From Schistocephalus solidus (Eukaryota > Platyhelminthes > Cestoda > Diphyllobothriidea > Diphyllobothriidae), in assembly GCA_017591395.1 (NCBI GenBank), contig WEDG01005315.1:1-64000 (forward strand): a stretch of DNA of 64,000 bases, written 5' to 3'. Below, in pieces: positions 1 through 11,903 of this stretch. The stretch's first letter is position 1. The number at the start of each line of letters is the position of its first letter. The notes below the pieces were generated by a model that was given only the letters and a program-made list of their open reading frames with translations, ran no database searches and had not been told where the DNA came from. Made by a program: the position numbers and the translations under genes.

Positions 1-440
1 ACCTAAACACCCCTCGGCCTCCATCACCCATGTCGCACGGCACAACGCCAACACCATAAAGACCATAATTCGCAGCAAAACCTGCAGAAAGCACACGGCC
101 ATTCCACATGGCCGAATGCCCCATCCAAACGTTCATTGAAACCCCGGTCCGAACCAAAAACGTCCGAACCACGACTCCAACCCCCAAAACAGAAATCAAA
201 CCCCATCATTATCTTATCCACACCAGAAACCCACAGAGAACGCTATAGACCCACCGAGAGCCGAACCCTCGCTGAGTCAACACCAGCCATAAAACATCTA
301 CAAAACACCGTCCGGGCTTTACCAGCATACATGGAAGCACGGTACAACGTCTTTACCATAAGATCCATACCACCTGCAGCACTACTCTGTCCAGAACGGC
401 AACATGCATATTCCAATATGGCTACTGTCTTAGACCAAAT
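1..440. repeat. Diverged edge copies of the 354-bp satellite
   Basis: This stretch aligns by eye to the satellite that follows but is heavily substituted and shortened. The anchor word gttcattgaa occurs at 131 and next at 441, a spacing of 310 bp against about 354 bp in the homogeneous part. Shared landmarks include the cagaaaccca-like, agagaacgct-like and cgtctttaccata-like words. Bases 1-130 match the second half of another unit. Divergence at the array edge is usual when homogenisation acts in the array interior. The plus-strand open frame over this stretch is not conserved in the other units and is not treated as a gene. Confidence 0.8.
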
Positions 441-2471
441 GTTCATTGAAATTTCGGATGTGACCCTAAAAAGTCATGTCCGAATCACCTGACTCCATGT
501 CCTGCACTTAATAATTTCAGAAATTATTTACCCGATTATTCTCTGGAGTCCATATACCAGAAACCGCATAGAGAACGCTGGGGGACCCACTGAGGAGCCG
601 AACCCCTCGTTGCTGTGTCACACAGCAGCAGAAACATCGGCGAAAACACGTGTCTGGGCTTTTTAGCTAGTATCTATGTCGGAAGTACGGTATAACGTCT
701 TTGCCATATAAGATTCATACTACTTGTAGTACTACTTGTTTGTAGAATGGGCATTACGTGGTTATTCCACAGTGGTTGATTGTCTTCGACCCAAAATGTT
801 CATTGAAATTTCGGATGTGACCCTAAAAAGTCATGTCCGAATCACCTGACTCCATGTCCTGCACTTAATAATTTCAGAAATTATTTACCCGATTATTCTC
901 TGGAGTCCATATACCAGAAACCGCATAGAGAACGCTGGGGACCCACTGAGGAGCCGAACCCCTCGTTGCTGTGTCACACAGCAGCAGAAACATCGGCGAA
1001 ACACGTGTCTGGGCTTTTTAGCTAGTATCTATGTCGGAAGTACGGTATAACGTCTTTGCCATATAAGATTCATACTACTTGTAGTACTACTTGTTTGTAG
1101 AATGGGCATTACGTGGTTATTCCACAGTGGTTGATTGTCTTCGACCCAAATGTTCATTGAAATTTCGGATGTGACCCTAAAAAGTCATGTCCGAATCACC
1201 TGACTCCATGTCCTGCACTTAATAATTTCAGAAATTATTTACCCGATTATTCTCTGGAGTCCATATACCAGAAACCGCATAGAGAACGCTGGGGACCCAC
1301 TGAGGAGCCGAACCCCTCGTTGCTGTGTCACACAGCAGCAGAAACATCGGCGAAACACGTGTCTGGGCTTTTAGCTAGTATCTATGCCGGAAGTACGGTA
1401 TAACGTCTTTGCCATATAAGATTCATACTACTTGTAGTACTACTTGTTTGTAGAATGGGCATTACGTGGTTATTCCACAGTGGTTGATTGTCTTCGACCC
1501 AAATGTTCATTGAAATTTCGGATGTGACCCTAAAAAGTCATGTCCGAATCACCTGACTCCATGTCCTGCACTTAATAATTTCAGAAATTATTTACCCGAT
1601 TATTCTCTGGAGTCCATATACCAGAAAACCGCATAGAGAACGCTGGGGACCCACTGAGGAGCCGAACCCCTCGTTGCTGTGTCACACAGCAGCAGAAACA
1701 TCGGCGAAACACGTGTCTGGGCTTTTAGCTAGTATCTATGTCGGAAGTACGGTATAACGTCTTTGCCATATAAGATTCATACTACTTGTAGTACTACTTG
1801 TTTGTAGAATGGGCATTACGTGGTTATTCCACAGTGGTTGATTGTCTTCGACCCAAATGTTCATTGAAATTTCGGATGTGACCCTAAAAAGTCATGTCCG
1901 AATCACCTGACTCCATGTCCTGCACTTAATAATTTCAGAAATTATTTACCCGATTATTCTCTGGAGTCCATATACCAGAAACCGCATAGAGAACGCTGGG
2001 GGACCCACTGAGGAGCCGAACCCCTCGTTGCTGTGTCACACAGCAGCAGAAACATCGGCGAAACACGTGTCTGGGCTTTTAGCTAGTATCTATGTCGGAA
2101 GTACGGTATAACGTCTTTGCCATATAAGATTCATACTACTTGTAGTACTACTTGTTTGTAGAATGGGCATTACGTGGTTATTCCACAGTGGTTGATTGTC
2201 TTCGACCCAAATGTTCATTGAAATTTCGGATGTGACCCTAAAAAGTCATGTCCGAATCACCTGACTCCATGTCCTGCACTTAATAATTTTTAGAAATTAT
2301 TTACCCAATTATTCTCTGGAGTCCATATACCAGAAACCGCATAGAGAACGCTGGGGACCCACTGAGGAGCCGAACCCCTCGTTGCTGTGTCACACAGCAG
2401 CAGAAACATCGGCGAAACACGTGTCTGGGCTTTTAGCTAGTATCTATGTCGGAAGTACGGTATAACGTCTT

Positions 2472-2478
<7 letters not shown>
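441..2478. repeat. Satellite array, ~354-bp unit, about 5.75 copies
   Basis: The word gttcattgaa starts at 441, 798, 1152, 1505, 1859 and 2213, giving spacings of 357, 354, 353, 354 and 354 bp. Units are nearly identical and differ mostly by single-base length changes in homopolymers (for example ctgggg against ctggggg) and a few substitutions in the last unit near 2288-2310. Each unit contains a short palindromic run, tactacttgtagtacta. No conserved open frame and no CTGANGA ribozyme core was seen in the unit. The array stops inside a unit, where it runs into a TA microsatellite. Confidence 0.95.

Positions 2479-2552
<74 letters not shown>
2475..2552. repeat. (TA)n microsatellite at satellite edge
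   Basis: Uninterrupted alternating TA of about 78 bp, growing out of the satellite word gccatata. It marks the right boundary of the array. Confidence 0.95.
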
Positions 2553-2555
<3 letters not shown>

Positions 2556-3800
2556 ACATACGAAACAGAGAAAAAATAGTAGTGTGATATAGTATCTGGG
2601 ATAGAGTTCAATAATGATAGATAATAACTATGCTCAACTTCCCCGGATCAGAAGTGTTTACAGAGCGACGAAAATATTGTCAGACGGTAGATCCCTCGAA
2701 GTTTGAGAGTCGTTGATGAGCGGGGATTCGACTACCGTCACGGTGGCTGGAGTCGAAAAGGGAACGGAACGTGAAAGTGTTTTAAAAACCCCGCCGGTTT
2801 CTGCCCGTCCTGTACGTTTCACCTCAGGGCATCTCTGAGTTGGCCTTGAAGTTGATTGGATGGTTTAGATGGCCGTGACTGGTCCAGAACCAGAATATCA
2901 TTAGTACGCGTGAGAGGCGCCGCGTTAGAAAGCGCGCCCGGAGTCATAGTCCCAAAGAATAAGGAATAGTCCTCACCCCTGATCTTTTGGATGACGCTCA
3001 ACGCGGACTGGCTAAATTGCTGCCCGGTGCCCCTGCCGTGTCTCAGTCCTAACCTTAGGATGCAATTTTATCGGCCTGATGTAAGATAAGTGAACAGATC
3101 TCATTCGAAAATTATTTTCGGTTACATGCAAGGTAAAGAACCCTAAATTATTTACGGTTTTATACGAAGGATGGCCGAGTCACATGCATAACTAGTGAAG
3201 TGAATGTGTGAGCTCACACACGAAGATTTTGGAATAGGCCACGTGACTAATGTCACAGGTGAAGGTGGTGCAGGTGGTGGCTGCTTCGCCTAGCTGGTAA
3301 AGAGCGTTTCACTCTCGTCTGCGACTCCCCGAACCTAAGCGCTTCCTAGCGGTGACGACCCGGTAACCTATTCAACCGGCATGCTCAGCCAGATGAAGGG
3401 ATCCAGTTTTGTTTCTATTTCCACCCCTGGTAATTCTGCCCCCCTTCGCATTCCTCCTCTTCCTCCCCCTCCTTCTCCTCCTCTTCCTCCCCTCTCTTCC
3501 TTCCCCTCCTTCATCCTTCCATCCTACGAGGAGAGTGAACTTCAATTCCTTAGCCACCTGCGCTGTATTATTTACTTCCCTCACAAGGGAAGGGGATAGA
3601 AAATCTGCCCTAAAAGGACTCAGCTCACATCATCGACAAGTTACCCTTGGCTCGTAGGCATAAAATTCATTGCCAGAGCAACACAATAGACAACAAACCT
3701 TGTCCTCACCACCCTCCACCACAGCACACCGGATTCTCGAGTAATTCTGTTCACCTAGAATTTTCGTTCACCTTCAGACAATCCGTGGAGCCATCAGTTA
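2553..3800. other. Spacer without a recognised gene
   Basis: No frame here resembles a known protein. A pyrimidine-rich tract of Cs and Ts lies at about 3,425-3,540. It produces long low-complexity Pro/Ser/Leu frames on the plus strand and Gly/Arg/Glu frames on the minus strand, which I do not believe are genes. Confidence 0.5.
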
Positions 3801-5620
3801 GAAAGAATGAAGGTGTTAGTCGACCGAGAACTCGTGCACCACAAGTTGAACATCGCTGCATTCAGCGTGATCCCATCCTCCGAATAGGGGCATCTGGAAG
3901 ATGTGGATGTCGAGTATACCTTCTTCTGCAGCGGCCACCCAAAGACAGAACTATGCCACGCCGGCGTCTGCTTTGCCATCCAGAATGTCATTGTAGGAGG
4001 ACTGCCACAGGCATCAATGACTGCCTCATGACCCTGCATCGGCCTCTTCTGGCAGCCAACCTATGCTTCTACAGTGACCAGCTCCGACGAAGTCAGAAAC
4101 AACTCTTACGAAGCCTTGCACGCCCTCCAGGCGACTGTGTCGAAGACGGACGAGTTTATTGTCCTAGGGACCTTCACTTTCCGCGACGGGACCGACCACG
4201 ACGCCAGGAAGGGGGTGCTGGGTCCCCAAGATATCGACAAATGTAGTGAAAACTTCCTCCTCAATCTGTGAAACTCAAAAGATTATATCCTCCTCCTCCT
4301 ACTCTCACTCCTAATCCTTCTCTTCACCAACACCAACCACCTTCACACGCGGGAGAAAAAAACCTGGATACACTCTTGATCGGGGTGCTGGCAGTTACTG
4401 CACTACGTTCTCGTTCAGATGCGAGGTCGACAGGGCGTGTTGGTGTCCAAGGCAATCTGCGACGTTGACGGCTGAACGGACCAAGGCCTAATCATCTCCA
4501 AAATGAAGTTCCGACTGTAATCTTCCAGGCGAATTCAGCATTCAGCTGATCAATCGTCTGGACGAACCTCAGACTCAGAATGCCACCGTGAAGACGTGAT
4601 GGTGCCAAATACGGAATGTAATCTATTCCAAGGACCTACAGGTTGCCGCTAGCTCACGCAGGCAAAACCAGAATTTGGTTCTACAACAACGACACAGAAA
4701 TCCGCAATCTGTTCGTCAAAAAGGAATGACTGCACAAAGCCTTCGTCCGCAGCGGGGTCGACGAAAACACAGCGGCCTTCTTCAAATGTCACTGCTTGTT
4801 TTGAAAACTTCTGCGGCAATTGAAAGACATCGGGAGGAATCGCAAGGCTGAGGAGCTACAAGGACTGCAAGGACATGGATAACTTCTTCACGCCATCAAG
4901 GCAGTCTACGGCACCCACACAAAAGGGACTAGGTCACTGCGCAACTCAGTCGAGACAACGCTACTGGGTGACCGCTTCCGCGAGCTTCGACGTCGCCATC
5001 AACCAGCTCCCCCAAACGGAAACCAATACCGACATGGAACGGCCACTTTCGCTTCTCCAGCCCTCCGACGCAATCCCGGCCGTACTCTAAAAGCCTCGCG
5101 GCATTCGTTTGATAGCCAAACTCATATCGATGATCTATAATATGTTTTGACAAGGACAAGTCTCCCACACTCGTATGCATCCGAAAACGAAAGGGCCATC
5201 TTCGGACCTGCGAAAATAACCAAGGCATTACTCTCCTCACCAGGTCAGGGAAAATCTTTGTCAACGTCCTCCCCAATGGCCTGAACATCCACGTGGAATC
5301 CTCCCAGAAAGTCAATGTGGATTTAAAAGGAGTCGCATCAACGGCAATACGATCTCACCGTCCGCAAACCAACGGACTCTGGAAGATGGGGCTAAGTTTG
5401 AATGTCCGGGGTGACTCACAGATACGCTGCGCCAACTGTGGTCGGAATTTTAGTTCATGTCATGGACAATGGGGCAACCACTGAAGCATTTGTAGTTACC
5501 ATTGAAGTGAATCAGGCTGTGCATTCGCTCCCAACCACTTTGATCATCGATGCCTACTATGAGGAGGGGACAGGAATAAAAATCACCATTATGGCACTCT
5601 AACTTATGTGAAGCCGTAGC
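3800..5620 (+). pseudogene. R1: degenerate RTE-like LINE, endonuclease to RT
   Basis: Plus-strand decayed copy of the element seen better at 54.4-59.1 kb. The endonuclease part lies at about 3,805-4,270; one stretch (4,074-4,271) still reads as TSSDEVRNN...LHALQATVSK and IVLGTF, matching TSSDAMKDK...[10 protein letters not shown] in the copy at 8.5 kb. The linker piece FYNNDTEIRNLFVKKE is near 4,680. RT remnants include AIKAVYGTHTKGT near 4,900 and a VTDNG-like to GIRI-like block at 5,460-5,590. Many frameshifts and stops make it non-functional. Both ends are worn; the right end stops in the palm region of the RT. Confidence 0.8.
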
Positions 5621-5734
5621 AGAGCACCTCCTTTGAATGAAAAGCTGGTGTAATGTTTTGGAGGTCAGGTAATGTGTGGCATGCAGAGGCGAGCTGTTTA
5701 GTTCTGTTAGCTACTGCATCTAATACCGTCTCTG

Positions 5735-6440
5735 GTTTTCTTGACTCTGTCTTCCTGCCAGGCAACGGTGGGTGGTGGAGGAGTGAGTGCGTTAGGGGTG
5801 GCGCAAGTTTACTGTCACTGGAAATTAGTTCACACGCAAGTCACTGTCCCAAATAACGCGTGTTGTGCACTGATCTGGCTACATTTTGATACAGCACGTC
5901 TACCACCTGACCGGTTTTAGGGACAAAGGAATAAGTCATACGACAATTTGAATGTCGAGTTTGACGAGGTCCACCTTGTGCAGCAGCTACTTCAATCGGA
6001 ACACCGGAAGCTGAGCGGGAGAAGGAAGCTGGCGACACGCCTGGCTCAGATCCCACAGGGTGGGAGTACCATAACGACCACATTTAGGAGAAGCCATTGC
6101 AGCCCGACTTTCAGTCTGTAAATCAGCCACTCCATATAAAAACACACTAGGCTGAACGTGGTGTAGCTGCTGAGGTAAATAATGCCCGAGTCTACGCGTA
6201 CCACGTTCAGGACCTGACTCCCCAAACACAAGCACCAGGATTTCACACAACAGGGGGTTGAACGGCTTATATCTCACATGTGTGAGATAGCCAGAGGTAA
6301 CGTTAAGAAGGAGCCAGTGCAGCCTGACTCTCAGACCACCAGTCAGCCACTCCACACAACACACATTGGACTGACGGCGAGGTCTGAGTGTAATTGTCAG
6401 TTGGTGACCCTCCAAGCCTCGGCAATTAGTGCACCGTGAT
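5735..6440 (-). mobile_element. RTE-like element 3' UTR modules (probably R2's 3' end)
   Basis: Minus-sense blocks related to 61.9-63.5 kb. Bases 6,290-6,440 contain gtcagttggtgaccctccaa and agcctgactctcagaccacc, matching the blocks at 53.95-54.07 kb. Bases 6,040-6,130 repeat the actgagagt/ccattgcagc motif. Bases 5,735-5,860 are a worn form of the terminal module (ttcacacgcaagtcactgtcc). The blocks lie on the 3' side of R2 in the same sense, so they are probably its 3' untranslated region, separated from it by about 0.7 kb of foreign sequence. Confidence 0.65.
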
Positions 6441-7152
6441 TATCTCGGGCTCAGATCATGCTTTCAGCAGAGGAGTCACATGGAGAAAGAGCCCAGAATC
6501 ATTCTTCTCTCTCAGTGAGAGGTGCTGTTTGAAAGCAAAAGAGGATATCAGTGATATCTCGGATCCCAGATCACATAGCCTGGGCCCCCTTCTTACATAC
6601 CACTTGGTCAGAGACTATATTTGGCCAGGATTTTAACACATTAAGAGGATAGGGGCGGTAGATCGGATTCCAGCTTCCGTGCCACACACCCCATTCCACA
6701 TCGCCTGGTCAAAGTTTACACTTGACCAGGATTTGTGTATATCGTTAAAAGTGCGGTGCTGAACTCGCATTATTTGTTGAGAAGCCACATGGAGGGTAGC
6801 CAGCGAACACACTTCTCACTTACATGATTTATTTCACAATGAACCCTCATACGCTATCATCATCATATTGGTCCTATCGCATGCGTATGTTTTTTCCCAC
6901 AAGCGGAGTTTTTTTCGCCTTAAAAACCCTCAAACCGCATTCAACGTATACATTTTCTACAAAAATGTCCAAAGGAGTTTTTTCACTGCAAGTTATTTTT
7001 TAAATTTTTTTGACCACTGATGTGTGCATTTGACATCACCCGGAAGCTCACCTACTATTAATAACTTATCTGTACGCGATTGCGCATTCGTTTTATTTGT
7101 GCCAATAACCGTTCTCTTCCGGGTACTCAAATAAAGTCATTTATCTATCTAC
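6441..7152. other. Foreign insert splitting RTE-like copy R2
   Basis: Unlike the RTE-like sequence on either side. Two related words occur at about 6,600-6,640 and 6,703-6,742 (both with cctggtcaaag/cttggtcagag followed by ggccaggatttt-like text). The right end reads caaataaagtcatttatctatcta, which looks like the 3' tail of another plus-sense LINE. No protein frame was recognised. Confidence 0.4.
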
Positions 7153-7312
7153 ATGGTTCAGGACAGCCGAATTTCGGCATGATTTTCCACAGCCCGTCGT
7201 GACGCACTGTGTCAAAGGTTTTCTTTAGGTCCACGAAGGTATTGTGGAGGTAATTCCTCATCTCCTGTCACTTCTCTTGCAGCTGGCGAGCGGCAAAGAT
7301 CATGTCGATTGT

Positions 7313-8050
7313 TCATCGGTGGCGACGGAAGCCACATTGGCGTTCCGGGAGCAATCCTTGCTCCCGGTTAGCGTTCAGACGATTGAGGAGAATGCGGGCG
7401 AAGATCCTTCCGGCGATGTTTACCAACGAGATTCCTCGGTGGTTGTCGCAGAATTGGTGGTTCCCCTTTTTCTTATCGAAGTGGACAATGGTGGAGTCGT
7501 TGAAATCCTGAGTGATCTGTACTTGGCTCCACACCACCTGGAAGAGCTCTGTGAGCTGATTCATCAGTTGGGGTCCACCATGCTTGTAAATGTCAGCCGG
7601 GATTGCATCCGAGCCAGGTGCTTTCCCACTGGAGAGTTGCTGCATGGCTCTGATGGTTTCTTGGAGAGAGAGCGGGAGGATAAGATCGGCGTTTATTTCC
7701 ACTTCAGGCAGGCGATCGATGGCGGCTTCAAAGATGGTAGAGGGCTGGGTGAGAACACTTTGGAAATGTTTTGCCCATCGCGTCAGGATTGGTGTCATCT
7801 CAGTGAGCAGCATCCTGTCGTTGGCACTGAGAAGAGGGGCGGCGCCTTTGACGGGAGGTCCGTAGACAGCCTTGGTGGGGGCGAAGAATTTCCTAAATTC
7901 GTTTCGGTCCACATACGCTTGGATTTCCTCGGCTTTACGGGTCATCCAGGCATCCTGCCTTTCCCGCAGCCGTTTATGTACAAGGCAGCGACTTTGGTAG
8001 AAGGCTGACTTGCTTGCAGTGGTAGGGCGATCGACGTAGGCTTTGTGCAA
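7313..8050 (-). pseudogene. R2 linker and N-terminal reverse transcriptase
   Basis: Begins with LHKAYVDRPTT-like linker text followed by FFAPTKAVYGPP, then a pre-RT helix region (LTRWAKHFQSVL). The RT fingers carry SSGKAPGSDAIPADIYKHGG, VHFDKKKGN, CDNHRGISLVNIAGRIFARI and the ERQCGFRRHR motif. Palm motifs (F/YADD) are missing because the copy stops. The same reading continues in R3 and R5, which lets the family be recognised with confidence. Confidence 0.85.
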
Positions 8051-8288
8051 CTGGTTTTTCTTGACAAGCAGAGCGTTGATGGCTGCATCGTTGTCATCGA
8101 ACCAGTCTTGGTGTTGATTACGTGCGCGGCCGAGGGCATCCAGAGGGATGGATGGACCATGTCCCTCAGTTGGCTCCAGCGGTTCTCCACGGAGGCATCC
8201 TCATCGGCAACAGGAAGGTTGGATAGCCTGTTGGCCAGTTCGTTGCTGAAATGGAGATGGTGAGCAAGCACATTCAACAAAACAGTAT

Positions 8289-8984
8289 TCAGGTCACCTT
8301 CTGCCGCATCAGAAGGATGAGGGGGTGCTCTACGCAAGTTCGTAGGAGGAGGAGACAGTTGTCATTGAAGTCAGTGAGACCATGGAGACCCAGCACTCCT
8401 CTCCACGTGGCACTGTCTGTCCCGACGCGGGCGTTTAACTCACCAAGAACAATTAAATTGTCCTCATTCAGCACAGTCGCCAGGAGTGCGTGCAGGTCCT
8501 CGTAGAATTTGTCCTTCATCGCATCAGAGCTCGTCATTGGGGGAGCGTAGGCGCTGATGATGGTGGCGAACTGGTCTCCCCGAAGAGGCAAGTGGAGGCT
8601 CATCAGGCGATCATTGATACCCTGCGGCAGACAGGGCAGACATTCCACGATGTCGTTCCAGATGGTAAAGGCAACACCAGCGTCGCGTCTCTCTGCCTTT
8701 GGCCGGCTGCTCCAGAAGAGGGTGCAGCCGGCACCCACCTCCGCCAGCTGACTCTGCTCAGATAATCGGGTCTCGCTGAGAGCAGAAATGTGCACCTTGT
8801 AGCGCGCCAGTTCCCGAGCAACAAGCGCCGTCCTCCTTTCCGGCCGGTTGCTCCTAGGATTGTCTAAAATAGAACGAACATCCCAGGCTGCTAGTGTGAG
8901 CGGACTCACCCGAGCAGCCTGGAGGGTATGGCGAGGGGGGTGGGGACGGAGGTCTTGTTGTTTGTTTAAGTTGTAAGACCGCAA
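8289..8984 (-). pseudogene. R2 endonuclease domain (EEP family)
   Basis: Apurinic-like endonuclease of a non-LTR retrotransposon, which nicks target DNA to prime reverse transcription. Visible signatures are [20 protein letters not shown] near the start, [33 protein letters not shown] and [13 protein letters not shown]. The Asn of the usual AWNVRS motif is Asp here, and the GDFNAR motif reads GELNAR, so two conserved positions are altered. The upstream 60 codons are low complexity and Pro-rich. The frame then shifts before the linker and RT piece, so the copy is dead as read. Confidence 0.85.
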
Positions 8985-9621
8985 ATTTTGCGATCTGCGA
9001 GCCGTGGCCAGCTGCAGAAGACGTGGTAACCAGCATTTGTTTAGGGCACCTTTTCTAGCCCCTTCCTCCGCGAGGAGGCAAGCAGTGCTGTCCCTAAATA
9101 GGGCTGTTCGGACATTCCAGACGACTGCCGAACTCCATTATAAGTCATGGTTTTGTTTTAGTGGGAGAACGACCCAAGTTAGCATGGGCCGCCTATGGGG
9201 TTGCTGTCGCCCCCACCGTTGAACTTTTTGAGAGGGGGGAGGTGGGAAGTGCGGGAGTCAGACATACCGGGTGTGGAGGCACACACAACACCGGAGACCC
9301 TCACATGGTAAACCCACCGGTCGTAACGGATGCCCGGAGTGTGGCCGTTGGGAAGAAGCCAACTTTGAGGAGCCACAGGTGAGAGTTGGGTACCAGTTAG
9401 AGCCGGCCACATGAGCATTCACCAACTGTACGAGACAAATGGAGCGACCAAATGCTATCTGCGTGGTGCTACCTCTAACCATTACCTCATACATTCGACA
9501 CACACACGAGACTTCGACCGTCTATTACGACGAGGTCCACCGTATGCTCCACGGAAGAGTGGTGCAGGGACGGTGACTTACGCGTGGATTAGTTTAAAGT
9601 GATAGTAGGCTTGCGCTGCAG

Positions 9622-10502
9622 CTACCGCACTCTCTCCTCTTCGCCTGTCTCTGTGCGATGGATTCGCAAGTGGCCGACCAGGTCGATGCGTGATGTGCAT
9701 GGGCGGTGACAATGAGGACAAGATAGGTCAGGGAGGAGCTGAGTCTGCGGGGGCTCTGCTGCTGGGAGGACTATGGGAAGTGTTGATGGGTGCGCAAGAT
9801 GTGCATCGTGGTGGATTCCGCTTTCGTGGATGTGCATTTGACCGAGCAGGCCCATGCGATGAGTGAATGTGCGTGGGAAGTGAGGGCAGTGGAGGCGGCG
9901 GTCTCTGCTGTGCTCTAGGCACTAGATCGCCAGTCTCTTTGCGATCGATTCCCAGCTGACTGACCAGGCCGATGTGTGAGATGAATTTGAGATCGCACTG
10001 AGGACAGGTCGGTACGGAGTCCCCATCGCTGGTACTGGGGGTGGTGGTGGTTTTGGAGGTAGCAGGTGGCAAGTAGTTGGAGGTGGCTACTGAGGTGGTG
10101 GGAGTGGGGCAAGGGGTGTTTATCGTCGTGATCGGCGCAGAAGTTAAGGGAGGGAGGATGGGCTGCGGGGCTAGATGAATTTGTTATCAGTGGTTGGGAT
10201 GATCATCGTCGTGGGGTCTGATGCAGGTGTGGCAGGTGTGGCAGGTGTGGTGTTATTGGATTGTAGTTGCATTGAGTTTGAAGATGTCCGAAAAGGCTGA
10301 TTCGCGCGCGGAACGTGCGTTGACAGCGTGGGCACGTTGACAGGGCTTGGGCACTGGCGGTATTGCTCCGCAGTGCTTGTGACTTACAAGCCGCCCTTTT
10401 GGCCTTAGCAGCGGCGATCCGGTTGGCCTCACAGATTGCTGCACCAGTCTTCACGGATCTTCTCCATGCCGGTCTATCATGGGTGAGGTCCTCCCAGGTC
10501 AT
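9622..10502 (-). pseudogene. R3 C-terminal C2H2 zinc-finger region
   Basis: Frames in succession carry CPRCQRTFRARISLFGHL, CPQCDLKFISHIGLVSQL and CPHCHRPCTSRIDLVGHL, each followed by an His-containing RIHR- or RID-like stretch. The spacing Cys-x2-Cys-x12-His suits C2H2 fingers. Between fingers lie Pro/Thr/Ser-rich linkers and a small ggtgtggca tandem repeat (10,225-10,250). Fingers at the C-terminus of a LINE polymerase could bind nucleic acid; that role is inferred. Confidence 0.75.
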
Positions 10503-10814
10503 CGGGTTGATTTGCCGTTACTTCAGAGATTTCTTCAGTGTCCTTGTAGCGTCATTTTTAACCTCCCTGTCGGCGAGCACCCGCAGCGAAATCTCCGTAG
10601 AAAAGTCGTTGGGATAGTCGCTCGTCGTCCATTCGCACCAGGTAGCCGCTCCATCACAGGTGCACTTGCCTCAGCATGGCGTGGATGTTGAGGATTCCGG
10701 TCCACTCCAGGTCTTCCGTGTCCGGGATCCCGTCTTGCCATCTCAGCTTCAGTATTCTGCGGAGGCAGCTGAGATGAAAGCGGTTCAGCTTCCTGGCTTG
10801 GCTCAAGTAGATGG

Positions 10815-11903
10815 TCAGGTGTCCGCTCCGTAAAGGAGTGTCGTCAAGACGACGGCCATGTACATCTTTATTTTTGTGTTAAGATGAATACCGTGGCGAT
10901 TCCACATGGAGGCCTGCAGTCGGCTGAAGGCCTGACTGGCTTTGGAGATCCGTTGAGCAACCTCGTCATTGATTCTCATGGTGCCTGACAGTGTGCTGCC
11001 CAGAAAAGCAAAGGTTTCCACACTTTGAGTTGAGCGACGTTGACATTGATTCGGGGAGCATTGTATTCTGCGCTGGGCGGCGGTTGGTGCATGACCACCG
11101 TTTTGGCTGTACTGATGGTTATTCCAAAATTGGCACAGCCTGCGGCGAAGAGGTTCATGCTCTTTGCATGTCCTCCATCTTAAATTTGTTAAGAGCGCGG
11201 TCATCCACGAAGAGCCAGTCATGGACTGCAGTCGTAGACATGCGCGTTGAGGCCTGCGTACGCGACTGTTGAGAAGGTGCCCGTCAGTTCTATAGGCGAT
11301 GCGGATCCCAGGGTGCTCATCACGCTGGACGTTCATCAGCATAGCAGAGAACATGAGACTAAACAGGGTGGTAGCCAGTACGTAGCCCTGCTTCACTCCG
11401 TTGGTCACTGCGAATGCTTCGGATTCCATCCCGTTGTCAGTGACGCGCGCCGTCATCCCGTCCTGAAGCTGACGCCCCATCTGCGTGAACCGCTCAGGAC
11501 AGCCGAACTTCTGCATGACTTTCCACAGTCCATCGCGATTCATCATGTCAAAGGCTTTCATCAGATCCACGAAGGTAGTTTAAAGGTGGGTTAGCATCTC
11601 CTGGTACTTCTCTTGTAGCTGGCGGGCGGCAAAGATCATGTCGATCGTTTCGCGGTGTCAGCGGAAGCCACATTGGCTTTCCAGGAGCAGTCCATGCTGC
11701 AGATGAGCGTTCAGGCGATTGAGGAGAATGCGGGCGAAAATCTTTCCGGTGATGTTCACTAGCGAGATTCCTCGGTGGTTGTCGCAGAATAAGCGGTTCC
11801 CCTTTTTCTTTGAGAGGTGGACAATGGTGGCGTCTTTGAAATCCTGAGAGACCTTTACTTGGCTCCACATCGTCTGGAAGAGCTCCATGAGCTGGTTCAT
11901 CAT
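10815..11903 (-). pseudogene. R3 reverse transcriptase with post-RT domain
   Basis: Two frames cover it. The first holds MMNQLMELFQTMWSQVKV, CDNHRGISLVNITGKIFARI and ESQCGFR. The second holds [31 protein letters not shown] and the post-RT text [20 protein letters not shown] ending LYGADT. The catalytic palm box, FADD in R5, reads FVDD here near 11,200. [13 protein letters not shown] is retained. Frame changes between the pieces mean no complete protein is made. Confidence 0.8.

Larger units (their letters stand above)
7153..9490 (-). mobile_element. R2: RTE-like LINE, 5' UTR, endonuclease, N-terminal RT
   Basis: Minus-strand copy. The 5' untranslated part (about 9,490-9,000) matches that of R5 at 59,050-58,570, sharing ggagaccctcac, gtgagagttgggtacca and acgagacaaatggagcgacc. 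The endonuclease follows, then RT up to the fingers region. The element breaks off at 7,153 inside RT (FDTV-like text), where unrelated sequence begins. Loss at the 3' side is not the usual 5' truncation of LINEs, so a later insertion or deletion is more likely. Confidence 0.85.

Noticed and set aside
136..492. Plus-strand 118-codon frame in the satellite edge
   Set aside because: The other satellite units do not keep the frame.
3281..3350. Possible tRNA-like box A (tagctggtaaagagcg)
   Set aside because: No box B and no cloverleaf pairing; not enough for a tRNA or SINE call.
3381..3657. Overlapping open frames in the pyrimidine tract
   Set aside because: They arise from CT-rich low complexity; amino-acid composition is only Pro, Ser, Leu or Gly, Arg.
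7244..8008. Plus-strand 254-codon frame
   Set aside because: Exact antisense of the R2 reverse transcriptase, whose motifs read clearly on the minus strand.
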